Shown: in pieces, positions 24,470 through 36,854 of the stretch
Layout: every line of letters begins with the position of its first letter
How positions within the stretch are numbered: position 1 is the stretch's first letter
NCBI GenBank assembly: GCA_028023455.1
Contig: JAQFVV010006203.1
Span: forward strand, 7,286,821 to 7,350,820
Direction: 5' to 3'
From: Epiperipatus broadwayi
Lineage: Eukaryota > Onychophora > Udeonychophora > Euonychophora > Peripatidae
DNA length: 64,000 bases
Position numbers and translations under genes: made by a program
The notes under the pieces: model-generated
Database searches by the model: none
Told to the model about the DNA's origin: nothing
The model's input: the letters and a program-made list of their open reading frames with translations, nothing else

Positions 24470-26400
24470 TTTTTTTTTTATGTCCAACATTAACCAACTT
24501 TCAAATTCTGCTTTTATTGCTAATAGTTACAGTATATACTTAGAGATAGAAAAAGATAAGAAAATTAAGTTGAGTGTTAAGCTTTATGTGACAAGGGTGC
24601 TTGCCATTTTAATGTTTATTGTAAATATTTGCATGAAGAAAAATATTATTAGGGAAGTATAAAGACATTTAAAAAAATCAGAAAATTAAACTTGGTGAAA
24701 AAAACAACAATAACAAACTAAGATACTTAATGGAAAATAACTGAATAATAAAAAGTGGAAGATATGTATTCCGAAAAAAATAGGGAGTACATATATATAT
24801 ATGTAGGCATTTTGTTAAATAGAAAAAAAGATTTATTCAGATAGTTGGGGGAGGGGGGGGATACAAAATTGATTAAAAATCTGGCAGTTTTTATGTAATG
24901 AAGTATATAGAATAATTTAGATTGAAAGGATTTAGTATTCAGAAAGGATAAACTTTGTATTAGCTAGAATACTCAGAAATTTTTATTAGATAGAATATTA
25001 AAAGATGTTGGTAAAAATAACATTGGATGGTGATTCAATGAGATTTCTTTTTTAATGAGGGAAATTTAAAAAAATATATTTGGAAAGTTATAATATATGA
25101 ATGAAACTAGATTAATAAAATGTTTAATTAGAATGTTAAGAGGACAACATTCATTTGGCAAAAAAAGATTTAAAATAGGCAAATAATGTATACAACTATG
25201 TAATTATTAGGGGAGGGAAGAGAGAATAGATATTGAAAATTGTTATGAAAAATACATATGGATATAAAAAAAAGTTTGGAGTTATATAAAAATAAAAAAA
25301 ATATATAAAAAATTGTTATTTAATACAATATCAAGAGCTTTGGATGCCAAAGAGAGAAGCCAAAAGTGAAACAAAAATTTGGATTATAGATGTAATTTGT
25401 GATTAAATAGAAAGCATAGTAACTAACATTTATTTTAAATGTAGCATACCTTGAAGAAATTTAAAATAAAGGGAATAAAACAGGCAGAGATTTTGATGTT
25501 TTGTTTAGGTGTTTATAATGAAAATGAGGAATATGCAGATAAAAGTGGAACTAATGAAGCAGCTTTTATTAAAATGGGATAAAAGAAAAAAAAATCAGGG
25601 TGGAAGAATGATTTGATAAGGGAGGGAATACGTAACTTGCCTAAAATGAATTCTGGGCTTATGGTTTGCGCATAGAAACTTCTTTATCTAAGGAGAAATC
25701 CATTAATTAAAAGTGAAATAAACATAGTAATAAATGAATCACTTCTTATCATATGTACATTTACAATAAATTTTACTGTTTATAGAAGAATTTAAATGCC
25801 TGATTATGATAATGCTCATTGTATACATGAAATCATCTTGAAATAGTGTCACAATCAACATAGACAAATAGCACTCTATCAGTTGGCTACTCCCACTATC
25901 AAGTTTCTCATAGAATTAAACAAATTTTATGTTTAGAAACTTTCAAAAAATTAACTAGATTGAATTTCAGATTCATAAATGCCATCCAGAATAATTAATT
26001 CTGAATTTTGAAAACATGGAATTAATTATTTTCTTTGAACTATTAAATGATTACCGAATAAGTTACAAGTCATGAAAAAATTGCAAATGAATTATATATG
26101 TAAGAAATCCACAAATTTATATAACTGAATTTCTTTTTATTACTTCAAGTTATCAGAGCACGGGAAACCACTCAAATTTCACTATCCACCAATTGGCAAG
26201 CTTGATGAGTAATGCTTTCACTTTTACTAATTCTATGTGGAAGCTGTTAGAGAGAGATCTTTGAACTGCTGTGAGCTGTTTTATCATTTTACCTGCATTT
26301 TCATAAGTTTATCACTTTTTTCCTTAAAAAACAAAACAAAACAACAATGATGAAAGTAAATCTATTAGAATTGTCTGTGCTTTCAATGGTTATATTAAAT
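24470..26400. other. Purine-rich noncoding tract and AT-rich DNA
   Basis: From about 24660 to 25700 the plus strand is markedly purine-rich, with many short frames broken by stops and a G-run at 24846-24860. It may be a heavily decayed coding strand of a transposon, similar in composition to 56.7-58.0 kb, but I cannot identify any domain. The remainder is plain AT-rich sequence. Confidence 0.35.
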
Positions 26401-26404
26401 CATT

Positions 26405-26535
26405 TACTGTTGTCCGGCATGGTATGATGTAATGGTAAAGTGGCATCCTTTGGAGATCCAGAATCCATGAATGATTGCTCCAGTTTCTATTACTTTTTGA
26501 TGCTCAAATGTCTTATAAACACCCAAGCAATAATA
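26405..26535 (+). repeat. Possible tRNA-derived SINE relic
   Basis: The plus strand reads GGTATGATGTAATGGTAAAGTGG, followed about 30 bp later by AGATCCAGAATCC, then GATTGCTCCAGTTTC and GATGCTCAAATGTC. The first part resembles a degenerate tRNA 5' half. The spacing and the lack of a good B box leave this uncertain. Confidence 0.35.
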
Positions 26536-27439
26536 AACCAAAACAAATATTTTTTCATTTAACCTGTAATTTTGAAGATACCAGAATTGTGTAATTTTTT
26601 TTTATGTTGATGTTAAAAATCAAAGATTATATTTAAAATAAAATTTATTTGATATTTAACTATTAGTCTATAAATGTGTCTGCACAAACTCTAGAAGCAG
26701 TAAAAATAAAATAGGTCTTAAATATTTATTGCTGCAATTTTGTTGTATTAATTATTTAAAAAAACAAAAAAGCAGAACAATAATTATTCAGTAAAAATCT
26801 TACTCAATGCTTTAATATCAATAAAGATTTTTATTTCTGCTGAAAATTTTGGCACATTAATTCATATTCAGAGTGAAAATTAATAATTTGTTTTGCCTGA
26901 AGAAGTTTGACATTACTGAAAAAACAACTAAGCACTAACATTTAATCATCATTGGTGATTATATCTTAATACAATTTATTTTAATATCTCAATATTTAAA
27001 ACTGTTTCATTAAGTTTACATTATTAAGATCGACAGAACATTAATATAAAAACGCTATATATTGTAACCAGTTGGATAGTGTGTGTGCATAAATATATAT
27101 ATAAAGTTGAAAGGAAAACTAGAAATAAACACAGATAAAAATTATAGTAGATATTTTCTACTTTCATTGAAATAAAAAAATAAAAACTCCTATTTAAAAT
27201 ATTGTTTTATAAATTAAATTTTTAAAAGGTCTGAATAAATATAAATATTGTATTATTATTCTGATTTTGAAATTAAAAAAAAAACAAGCACAATTTATTT
27301 TTAAAATCTTTTAATTAAAACTTGTACAAAATATCTTTTTAAATTAATGCTCATTTGCATTTCTACCATGTAGTTAAAAAATCTTTGTAGATGAAAAATT
27401 CTAAAGGATTATCACTTTGATAGAAATTTCCAGCTTGTT

Positions 27440-28045
27440 TTCAAATGGATTACACAGATTGAAAACAGCCACTATGTTTTTGTCATCTGACCTAACCAAG
27501 GTTATAAAAAGACTGATAAAAAATATCAGTTCTGCTTGCAGTTTTGTAAGAGTTGGTCAGAAGAGTTTTTAATATTTTAAGCAGTGGCCAACTGCAAAGT
27601 CTGAATAGTGATTTTTGAAGAGAACAGTCTGGATAATAATTTTTGTAAGAACGGTCAACTAAAGTTGCTTACAATATTTTGTTGCAACTTGATGAAGTGC
27701 AGCAGTTGGTTTTAGCTGACCATAAAATTTGCAGAATAGCTACCATAAACTGATGTAGCTGAAGGCAAGATAGTAGACTGTTTTCCTTAGCAGGAGTTTG
27801 AATTCACATGGAGAAAAATGACCCACTTCTGTGTGCTGAAATTTATAGCCTTAAACATTGAGAGGACGGTTGCTTGCCTGAAATCTATCAAACCAAGACA
27901 GCTGCTTGCCTGGAACAATCCTAGACAGAAAGAGACCAACTACAGACCAAGATTTTACATGAATTATGTACTTTTACCTGATGATGACAACAAACATGGA
28001 TTATATTTTTCTAATGGACCAAAAAAAACAGCTTGCTGAATAAAT
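27440..28045 (+). other. Possible transcription unit or solo LTR, unidentified
   Basis: This island is less AT-rich than its surroundings and shows ordered signals. A TATA-like GTTATAAAAAGACTG lies near 27502. Several unit-like stretches follow (AACAGTCTGGATAATAATTTTTG...GAACGGTCAACTAAAG). A 73-codon frame at 27818-28039 comes next, and AATAAA overlaps its stop region (28039-28044). The frame (start MTHFCVLKF, end GPKKTAC) has no domain I recognise and no paralogue in the window. TATA box and polyadenylation signal about 540 bp apart would fit an LTR as well as a small gene. I could not find TG...CA ends or a target duplication. Confidence 0.4.
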
Positions 28046-28155
28046 AATTATATATATGCTGACTATCTAAAGGCAGAGAAGCACTGATAAACATATATAC
28101 AGCTGTGGTTAATAGTTATATATAATAACTAAATTTTAAATAATTTCTTTAGTAA

Positions 28156-28633
28156 AAAGACATTTTGAAAGTGATGCGTGAATTTGTACTTTTTATGTTT
28201 ATGGTGGGTGTATAGTTGAGTGGGGCTGCCTGGATGCCGTGTGTTCATGACGCTCTGAAGTATAGGCTCGGCATTGTCTAGACCTAGATGTTGAGCTCCT
28301 AGAGTACCCCAGTGGTGTATATGTAGGCCTCATGAATAGACCTCATTTATAGCCCCTAAGACTCGCAAGAGATGAGTAAGGCTGGCTCAATGCCTGATAG
28401 TTTTCTTATCTGGATATTACTCTTTGTGGATGATCTGTCTAGGTACTTAGAAGGGGCAATGTTTAAAAATGAGGTATTTTCTCACGACATCATGGGGCCT
28501 TGTGTTCTGGTGGTCAATGCTTGGCTGTCTGCTTATCATGGTATGGGGAGCTGCAGTTCACGCATTCACTTTTCCTATTTCACCTTTCCTACTTCATCAG
28601 CATTAACTAATCAAGCAGAAAGACATTTTGAAA
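28156..28633. mobile_element. 448-bp insertion flanked by 15-bp direct repeats
   Basis: AAAGACATTTTGAAA occurs exactly at 28156-28170 and 28619-28633, bracketing a block that is clearly higher in GC than its neighbours. A third partial copy, AAAGACATTTT, occurs at 28692-28702 after an A-run. This looks like a retroposed insertion with a 15-bp target duplication, possibly followed by a second event. The inserted DNA has a 94-codon plus-strand frame (28372-28656) that crosses the right repeat and shows no known domain. I see no poly-A tail at the inner edge, which weakens the retroposon reading. Confidence 0.5.
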
Positions 28634-28702
28634 TTTATATTTCCTTAATTCTATAAAACGATTTTATCTTTCGTTTATTAAAAAAAAAGAGAAAGACATT
28701 TT

Positions 28703-29500
28703 AAATCAACCAACAATCATCTGTTAAAATTTTGATAGTACTATTTTAAGGAAAAAAAGACTATTCAGCAAAGAAAATTAAATTGCGAGAATAGTCTAAT
28801 AATTTTATTGTGATAAATACTAATGTTATGTAGATAAATTAATATATCGCACGTTTGTGCAAATTATATATATATGCGTTTCAGTAAACCTACTATGTAA
28901 AATGTATACCATTTAACTGAAACTTTAATCATTACCGAGCTTTATGGTTTAAGATTTTGATAATTATTTTGTAGCAAGTCAAATAGGTTATTTCACGCAC
29001 ACACATGTATATGTGCGTATGTTGTCAATTATAACACATATGTAAATTTTAATCATTTTTTGTTGTTATTGAATGTCAATTAAAATAGATTAATTGTATA
29101 ATAGAAATCGCACGTCTGTGCGCACATATATGTAAATCCATGTAACAATTTAAATTTTGAATAGTAATTATGTAAATCACCAGTGTGATAATTTTTTTTA
29201 TTGTATAAGACTTAATTTATATGTATAGCCACATAGACCTTAATTTCAATTTTTTTATTATTAATAAACTTGTATTTAATTGTTAAAATTGTTTCCATCA
29301 TCTCTTGGTCACATACAGTAATAGAGCTTATGTTCTCTGAGCTAGATTCGTGCACGGGATGAATATATAAATGGGGATGTGTATTTAGTGCTTTGGGATA
29401 TCCAGCGATGATCAATCATCATCCTGGTTGGCACATAAGATTATATTCTTTAAAGCCCATGCACTATATTTTATTTTAATCTTATTAAAAATTTAAGTTT
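28703..29500. other. AT-rich noncoding DNA
   Basis: I see no supported gene. The frame at 29212-29415 on the minus strand has no recognisable domain. Confidence 0.45.
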
Positions 29501-29920
29501 ATAGTTGGCCAGTACATTAATGGTACTTAAGTGGCCAGAGCATTGATGATGATCAGCATGTTTTAAATGTCCCAGTATTATTGTTTTGATTTCTGATTCT
29601 TATGTATTCTGTTAGATGAGCAATTAGTTTGTGTCTCCAAATTAATGGTTAAATAATTGCACAAGCTGGCAAAGGCTCAATAGTTAGCCTGGTCTACAGA
29701 AGACCCATTTCCAATCCAGTCACAAGGTTGACTGTTGATTTATATTTTTTTATGGTTCAAATCCAGCCACAAGATGGACTGTTGATTTTATTCTGATTTA
29801 TTGTACTGATTTGTTTATTCCCATCAATGATGGTTCTCTTAATATTTACTTTTACTTTATAATGCTGGTTGATAGTTAATTATGCTTTTATTAGCTGGCT
29901 GATCTCTCAATGTTCTCAGA
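29501..29920 (-). repeat. Dispersed repeat, partner of the 19.1 kb copy
   Basis: This is an inverted copy of the repeat at 19081-19380. Here a segment ending CACAAGNTTGACTGTTGATTT is duplicated in tandem, near 29715 and 29770. The second copy includes TGGTTCAAATCCAGCC, a good match to a tRNA B box on the plus strand. Similar composition continues to about 30085, including a GC-richer TTCCAGTACGGACCCCCATC, so the original element may be longer than the part shared between the copies. Confidence 0.7.
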
Positions 29921-30089
29921 GATTCTCTAATCTCATTTTATTATTAAATATCTCATTACTTATATACACTTACGTAAATTATTCATATTTCATTTTATGT
30001 TGTTGACTTGGGAGTGATGATGTTTTGCTATCATCCAGTTTCAGTCCCTTTCCTTCCAGTACGGACCCCCATCCCGTTACAATATATAT

Positions 30090-33000
30090 ATACTTTTTAA
30101 CATTTCAAATGAAAAGAATAGTACAGGAAAACTCTGTATAATACAGTCAATAGATTCTTTAAAAAATACCTTGTTATGTGAATTCATGTTATATGAAATA
30201 ACTGGTACAAAAAAAGCAGAATTAGGTTCCAAAAGTTAAAAAAAAAACTATACTAATTGCATTTTACAACTAAGAGAAATATGTTTATTAAAACAATAAT
30301 TGATCAAAGTATTACACATTACTATTATATAATGCTTTCTTCATCATCACTACTAATCACCATTAAACAAGCATTTTCATACATGTTCAAATGACAAATA
30401 TTGATAGAGATGATGTTTGCCCTTAAAAACTCTCATCATGTCCCTTCTTATATGGTAATTTTTCTAATTGTCAACATTTGTTTTATGAATGCTGTATTAT
30501 AGGGAGAGTTTCTCCAATTCTTGAACCATGTTAGAGTGAAAAAGTGTTTTAGGAATGCTTTGTTGTAGGGTTCCCCCCCCCCCCTAATTCTCAAACTATG
30601 TTGTAAGAATACTATGATATAGGGTTACCTTTATTTATTTTTTAAATTTTGTTTGTTAGACTACTGATCTCAAGATGTTAAAATTTCTGGATAAATTCTC
30701 AACTGACCAAGAAAAAATTCGACTTTGTCAACTAATAATAGAATTATTGACATGATACTTTTTGTTGCTTCAAGGTCATGTGACATTCAGAACAAACAAA
30801 CACGTGTTTGTATATAAATATTAAAAATCACTACTATATTATGAGCATTTTAAAGTATCATAAACAAAATTTAATTCACATAAATATATATTTATCAATA
30901 ACATTTTTATATTGAAAAAAAAAAAAAAGAAAACTTTATTATTTAGTATTATTTCTTTTTTATTTTTCCTGATTTTATTTAGTAGAAAATTTAAAATACA
31001 GAAAGAGAAAATATTCTGTTAATTAAATGATATAAAAGAATTCACATAAGAATATTTAGAATGTAACATTAAACAACAAAAATTAAATACTATGGCTTTT
31101 TACAAAGAAGAGGGACAAACAACTTAAATAATCCATAATGGAATAAGTATTTCAAAATATGCTGATTTTGCATTTCATAATTAACTTAATCTTTTACAAA
31201 AAAAATATATTCTAAAAAATTATTTTCTCAAATGAAAACAGGCCAATTTATATTTATTAATCCACTATAGGTATAAATATGTATGTGTGAATGTATCAAT
31301 GTGCACATATGTCTGTGTATATATATATGTGTGTAAAACATTTTTTTTGACTAGAATTATGACAACTAGTTGTGGTAAAATTTATTGATTGATACATATA
31401 TTTAACAAGAATACAATCAGTAACAATATAAAAACACAGACAAATGCAACACATGTCGAAAGAGTTCACAAACTGATTGTATTATCTAAGAATTGTGCAA
31501 AAATGATTCAATTATATGGCCGTCTCTATGTGGTTTGCTTCCTTTATACAATATTAATATACGCACACATTAAGGATTTTTTTTAATAAAGAAAGAGTAC
31601 AAATACCTTAAATCTGTAATTAAAAAAATTATTTCAAATATATGGATAGCACATTTGTACGCCATGTCTATTATCTGTGATTGACTTCAGCTGAGTAAAA
31701 CATGGGAAATTTTCCAAATTCCAAATATACTTAAGATTTTTTTTTTTTAAAGTAATCAAGATAGCTAAACCAAAATTTGCCTAGCTAATGTTATCTAGAG
31801 AGTAAAACAAGGATGAAAAATTACTTAAGCTCATCACCATCAGGAAATTGGCATGATGTTGGGTAATGGCATCTCTTTGGAAAGCTGTTGAATAAGCTCT
31901 TGAAGGCTGCTTTATTTAGCCTATGTGTACATTAAGTTTTTATCTGAAGCAGGTTTAAATTATCTAGGCAATGTAGTACTACACCCAAGCCATAAGACTT
32001 GATGTCACTAATGGTAGCATGCAAACATCATCTTTTGATATATTTTATGCTATAAGTGTATTTTAGAGCTACATTAGGAATTAATAAAGTAGAATTTAAT
32101 TAACGGGATATAAATACAGCACAGATGTACAAACTTACATGTACATTCCTCAATAAAATAATAAATTATTAATCATAAACTAAACTTTATTTTTAAAAAA
32201 TCACTCTTTAAGATCAAAATTCTTATGAAATGCATTAATTAACATTGATTCCATTATTCTAAAAGTAAATAATAGACAAAATACTTTTGAAAGATTCAAA
32301 ATGCTTTAATAACAAAAATCAATAATTTATATATATACTTTTTTCAGTCCGCTATGGATTATTTGCAATACAAACAAGTTAGTTTAAATTAAAACAACAT
32401 ATTTTTTTCTTTTTGCCCCATCGCAAAAATAATTTTTCATCAACAATTAATAAAATCAGTTTGTAAAAACTACAACATTCATATAAGTAAAAGTAAAAAA
32501 ATATTTACATAGTAAATGAAAAATATATTAACTGCTGCTTTACCTACAGTTAACAGAACTTCCTTTCTTACATTAAGCCCATGATTAAACTGCAGATGGC
32601 ACCGCGGTAAACAAGAAACATTTATAAAACTGAAATAAGTGTTCAATACTTTTGTAAATACAAAAAAAAAAACGAAAAGAAAAAAAATCCAATTTCAAAG
32701 ACATCGGAAGAAACAGAAGTTATTAATATTTTTTTTGCACAGTTTTATTCTTCTTTAATATATTACACAAATATATATAAAAATTAAATGATATATTTAA
32801 ATACATAAAGTCCTGTATCCACCCTCTGGAAAATATGTTCTCAAATAACATGAGAAAAGTGATAAAATCAATATTAGAATGCAAATTAAAATTTGTTTAT
32901 ATACAATTTATATATTTACAAAAAAATATATATTTAACATTTATTGACTTTTTTCAAAAAAAAAAATTGCAAATATTTCTGACATGAATACTGTATAAAT

Positions 33001-33310
33001 ATATAATTTGATGCACCGCTGTTTTTGTTTTTTTATTTTTAATAATACTGTCAGTTAATATTTAAACCACATCAAGCTGAAATGTTAAATTAGAAAACAA
33101 TTATAGATGTTTGCGCTGCTGAAAATAATAAACCCTTTACCAAGTATATAATAATAAATATATGCACTTCCTTGATATATACACACTGATATATAAATAA
33201 TACATAGTCATGTTATTATTAATCCAATTTCATTCCTCAATTTTTCCATGTGATTATCTTTTTACATATACTAAAAACTTCAATTTTATTAGGAATAAAG
33301 ACATTTAAAA
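30090..33310. other. AT-rich noncoding DNA
   Basis: No gene is recognised. Homopolymer runs occur (C-run near 30570, A-run near 30916). The frame at 31389-31586 has no domain signal. Confidence 0.5.
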
Positions 33311-33316
33311 AAAAAT

Positions 33317-33402
33317 ACAATTCCTAAGATGTACTTCGTGCTGAATCAGCATTCTTCAATTTTAGTCCAGATCAAAATCTCTACATATATCTCTAACATT
33401 TA
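33317..33402 (+). repeat. Isolated diverged satellite monomer fragment
   Basis: The segment CCTAAGATGTACTTCGTGCT, then GAATCAGCATTC, TAGTCCAGATCAAAATCTCT and ACATATAT, matches about 85 bp of the ~352-bp satellite unit. The equivalent there, near 14260-14340, reads CCAAGATGCACATTTTATGT, then GAATCAGCATTC and CCAGACCACAATCTCTTACA. It lies about 18 kb from the tandem array in the same orientation, so the repeat also exists in dispersed form. Confidence 0.75.
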
Positions 33403-34376
33403 AGCAGTATTTAACAACATCAGATTATTAAAATATGAATATGCATCAAACTTCCCGCATTCCTTTGACACTATCTATTCTAGATAATTGCATTATGATT
33501 ATTGTTAATCATTTATTAAGGTACAGACTATCATATCAATCCTAGCCCAGATATAAACTTGAAACTTGAGAATATACAAATGTTTTGCATTTGCATAATC
33601 TTGAAGATTTTTGATTAAATTTCAAACATTCTTTCAAGCAAGCACAAACACAAAATTATATATATATAATCAAAAAGATTTATCTCTTATGAAAATATAC
33701 AAGCATTGACCTTTTACCTATTTTTACTAGAATATATTATAAATGTAGTTAGCTCTGAAAGTAAAAATATTTGGTAATCAATAGTAGAAAAGATTTAAAA
33801 AAAAAGAAAGAGAGAAAACAATTCATGAGATAAATATTTGCATTGTAGATTATTCTATTTTAAATCTAAGTACCATATATATTCCTTAATTAAGTCACAT
33901 TAATAAGTACTCTAGATGAATTATACAAACATTGCTAAAATCAATGAATACTACTAGATGGCAGTGCAAGTCGAATTGTAATTGTTATCATTAAAATATA
34001 GTTGCTAATTTTGTATCAAATCTATTACTGCACAAGACTGTTTGTTATGATGTGAAATCTAAGTGTGTTTGAAATTTCAAATCATAACATGGCAGTGTAA
34101 AGACTTCCACGACAGATTTCAAAACTAAAAAGTATTCACTAGATTTTTGTCACAAGTCAGCTAGCTTTCTTTATGACAGAAAATGAAAAGGAGATGTGAT
34201 GAAAACAAGGTTTCTCTCTTTATGCAAGTCAGGAATTTTGATCTAATAACCCCTCAAAAACTAATTTATATTTTTCTTCTTATCATTCTCTAACCTATAT
34301 AATCTCTAAAACTTCAAATTTTTTATTCCATTTCCATAACATTATCTTCATCTATTAAATAACTGGTTAAAAAATC
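33403..34376. other. AT-rich noncoding DNA
   Basis: I see no gene or repeat boundary here. Confidence 0.5.
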
Positions 34377-34384
34377 ACCTATAT

Positions 34385-34808
34385 CAGTGGCCTTCAATCA
34401 TTTTTTGGCCATGCTCCATCTAAGCACATCTAAAATCTTGATCCCTCCTTTTTGCCATATAATTCTTATTATTCAAAAAGGGAATTTCTATTTAGGCCAT
34501 TAATAAAAGGACAGTTGAAGTATAATGGAATTTCAAACCATTTAATGTGCTCCAAGTAACAATGGAGAGGTAACGTGTAAAGGTTATCTAAACAGAAAAA
34601 ACACTAAGAAGATGACAGAAAGAAGAAAATTTAAAAAACATTCTTAGCTTAATTTATGAATAATAAGATATAAGGACAATTTGAAGCCTTCAAATTCACT
34701 ATTAATAAATAAAAAAAAAATTCATTAACTCATTCTCAAATTATTCCTCTTAAAAATAAAATTACCCTTCTGCACAATGAGGCATGTGCTCCACATCGGG
34801 AACCACTA
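34385..34808. mobile_element. hAT-type MITE, 424 bp
   Basis: The left end starts CAGTGGCCTTCAATCATTTTTTGG. The right end, reverse-complemented, reads TAGTGGTTCCCGATGTGGAG. CAGTGGTTCTCAA-type ends are characteristic of hAT elements. The 8 bp outside each end (ACCTATAT and ATGTATAT) agree at 6 of 8 positions, as expected for an old hAT 8-bp target duplication. It has no transposase and would have been mobilised in trans. The ends are imperfect, so this copy is probably old. Confidence 0.7.
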
Positions 34809-34816
34809 ATGTATAT

Positions 34817-35145
34817 CATTATGCAATCCCAATGTAAAAGTTAAAAACCCACTGAATTTATCTTATTTCTCCATATTTTTATATTTTTTGATAGCAAGCA
34901 CTTTCATTCTAAAGATAAATAGCTAATACTTTCCATGTTTTCCTTATTAATTTGCTAAACAAATCCCACAAAAGTTATTCCATTTGAAAAGATATTGTTT
35001 TCCTTGCTATTATCATAAAATTACTAGCATCTGATAAAATTTTATTCTATTTATATAAAATATTTTTATTTTATTTTTTTTGTGTGTGTTCTTTAAACAA
35101 TTAACAATCCTCATAATGCATTCATTCCATTTCTTATATTGTCTC
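34817..35145. other. AT-rich noncoding DNA
   Basis: Nothing supported. The frame at 35013-35225 on the minus strand runs into the LTR and is incidental. Confidence 0.45.
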
Positions 35146-35668
35146 TGTGTGTATATATTTAAAATGTAAATAAAGTTTATTAAGTTATTGTAATTATGTA
35201 TAGACAGTACACAAATAATTTCCACATTTCATTATTATTATCACTCTAGGAAATTTAAACAACATGAATGCTTTTGAATGTATTAAAAGACACTATATGC
35301 TAATGAGATCAGATATGCAGGAACAGATTACTATAAAATTCTGCAATGGTCTACTCAAAATGTCGACATAATAAGTATATAGTCATCAGCAGAATGTGTG
35401 AAAATAAATGTCACTATGGAATCATTATAAATACAAGTTATACAATATCTGTATGTGTCAGAAACCTTAGTTAATAGTATCACACATATATACGGACTAT
35501 ATTAAATTACTGTGTGTGTGGCGAAAATAAATTTACACAAATTGAAGATTATTATGAACTTTAAAGATTACAAATAATTTTTTAACACAATTATTTATAT
35601 TATATACATATATTAATTTTGCAAGTGAATAAACCTATTTTGTTAAATTTAATTTGTATTTACTTTAT
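35146..35668 (+). repeat. 5' LTR of the Ty3/Gypsy element
   Basis: The LTR starts TGTGTGTATATATTTAAAATG and shares long stretches with the 3' LTR: AATAATTTCCACATTTCATTATTAT, TGAATGTATTAAAAGA, CTGCAATGGT, GGACTATATTAAATTA and TTGTTAAATTTAATTTGT (each matched over about 15-25 bp). It carries about 100 bp near 35540-35635 that the 3' LTR lacks. A 36-bp exact direct repeat (35576-35611 and 35678-35713) lies at and just beyond its end. The 3' boundary is approximate, and I could not identify a primer-binding site. Confidence 0.8.
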
Positions 35669-35849
35669 TAATAAATTAATTTTTTAACACAATTATTTAT
35701 ATTATATACATATTTTGAATATGTGTAAACAATTAAAATGGCATTACTTAATAATATTCGAAATTTGATATAAATAATGCTTTGGATTAGAAAATTTATA
35801 TTGAACATATTGAAAGATATGTTTATAAATAAAATTGATGAAGATAAAG

Positions 35850-36190
35850 ATATATTGCAAGTGTAGTCAACTTTGTGACCCCCAAAACACCGAAGACATA
35901 AAGAACAGGTTAAATGTTTATTTTGAGCCTATAATAAATAATTGAAAGGCATATCTTCTGAGATTTAGGAATGAGAAACAGTCATATCAAATTTATGATA
36001 TAGCATTAAGAACACTTGCAAAAGAATGTAATTTTAACTCCAAATTGGATTATATGTTCTTGGATCATAATAAGTTCAGAAAAATTCTATTAAGTGAACT
36101 GAACCTTATATACAAATATGCAATGGAAAAATGTATTGCACAAAAAATAATGTTGGAAAATGTTACGGAATTTCAAGCTACTTTATACGT
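35850..36190 (+). pseudogene. Ty3/Gypsy gag (capsid) fragment
   Basis: Translation in one frame, with one stop, gives DPQNTEDIKNRLNVYFEP, RFRNEKQSYQIYDIALRTLA, KECNF and DHNKFRKILLSELNLIYKYA, ending MENVTEF-like sequence. The pattern is a capsid helix, then a basic RNEKQ segment, then ALRTLAKECNF, then LLSE with a downstream alanine-rich helix. It is the usual Gag capsid layout of invertebrate Ty3/Gypsy elements, where the protein would form the particle around element RNA. Only 36045-36260 is open. The upstream part contains a stop, and about 10 residues expected between DH and RKILL are missing. Confidence 0.75.
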
Positions 36191-36261
36191 GGATAAAATC
36201 CCAATAGCTGGACAGATTGAGTGCACAAATGAGTTTTCATTTGTCACTGCTATAGTATAAA

Positions 36262-36350
36262 AGGCCATTGAAAAAAAGCTATAAATATAAAAGAGAAACA
36301 TGTAATATTTGTAAATTAACTGGATATTTAACATATTTGCCATATTAAGG
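36262..36350 (+). pseudogene. Degenerate nucleocapsid zinc knuckle
   Basis: After a frameshift the plus strand reads RPLKKSYKYKRETCNICKLT, then GYLTYLP. This corresponds to the CCHC knuckle (C-x2-C-x4-H-x4-C) at the gag/pol junction. The first two cysteines remain, but the histidine is now tyrosine and the last cysteine is lost. Position and basic context support the call. Confidence 0.55.
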
Positions 36351-36854
36351 ATAAGAATATTAAAACCAAGTCATGTGTGGAGTATAAATCGTGGGGAGAG
36401 AGCAGAAAAATAAATAATGTTAAGAAAATTAATGACATGGAGAATGATCATATTCTAATGGATATTATTATCTGTGAGCAAATCACTACTACTGGAAATA
36501 AATAATGGTGCTGATTTTATCTTTGTTATCACAAAAAGATTAGTCAACAATTAGTAAAAAAAAATAAAATGAAGTTGACGCTCGAGAATACAGACATAAT
36601 AACTAGACACAAGTAAATGGGAATAAAATAGACTGATGCAGCAAAGTAACTGTATCTGTTAAAATCAATTCCAGATTCAACCACTGAATATAGTTAAGAG
36701 AAACTTTAGTCTTTTATTGGGTAGAAACTAGTTTAGACTACTAGGAATTTGAATAGAGAAAAAGAATAAAGACGACTTACAATGGTATTGGAATCATGGG
36801 GAGTCAGGACCAGTAAAAAAAAAAAAGATAGTAATATCAAAAGGACAAAAGCTG

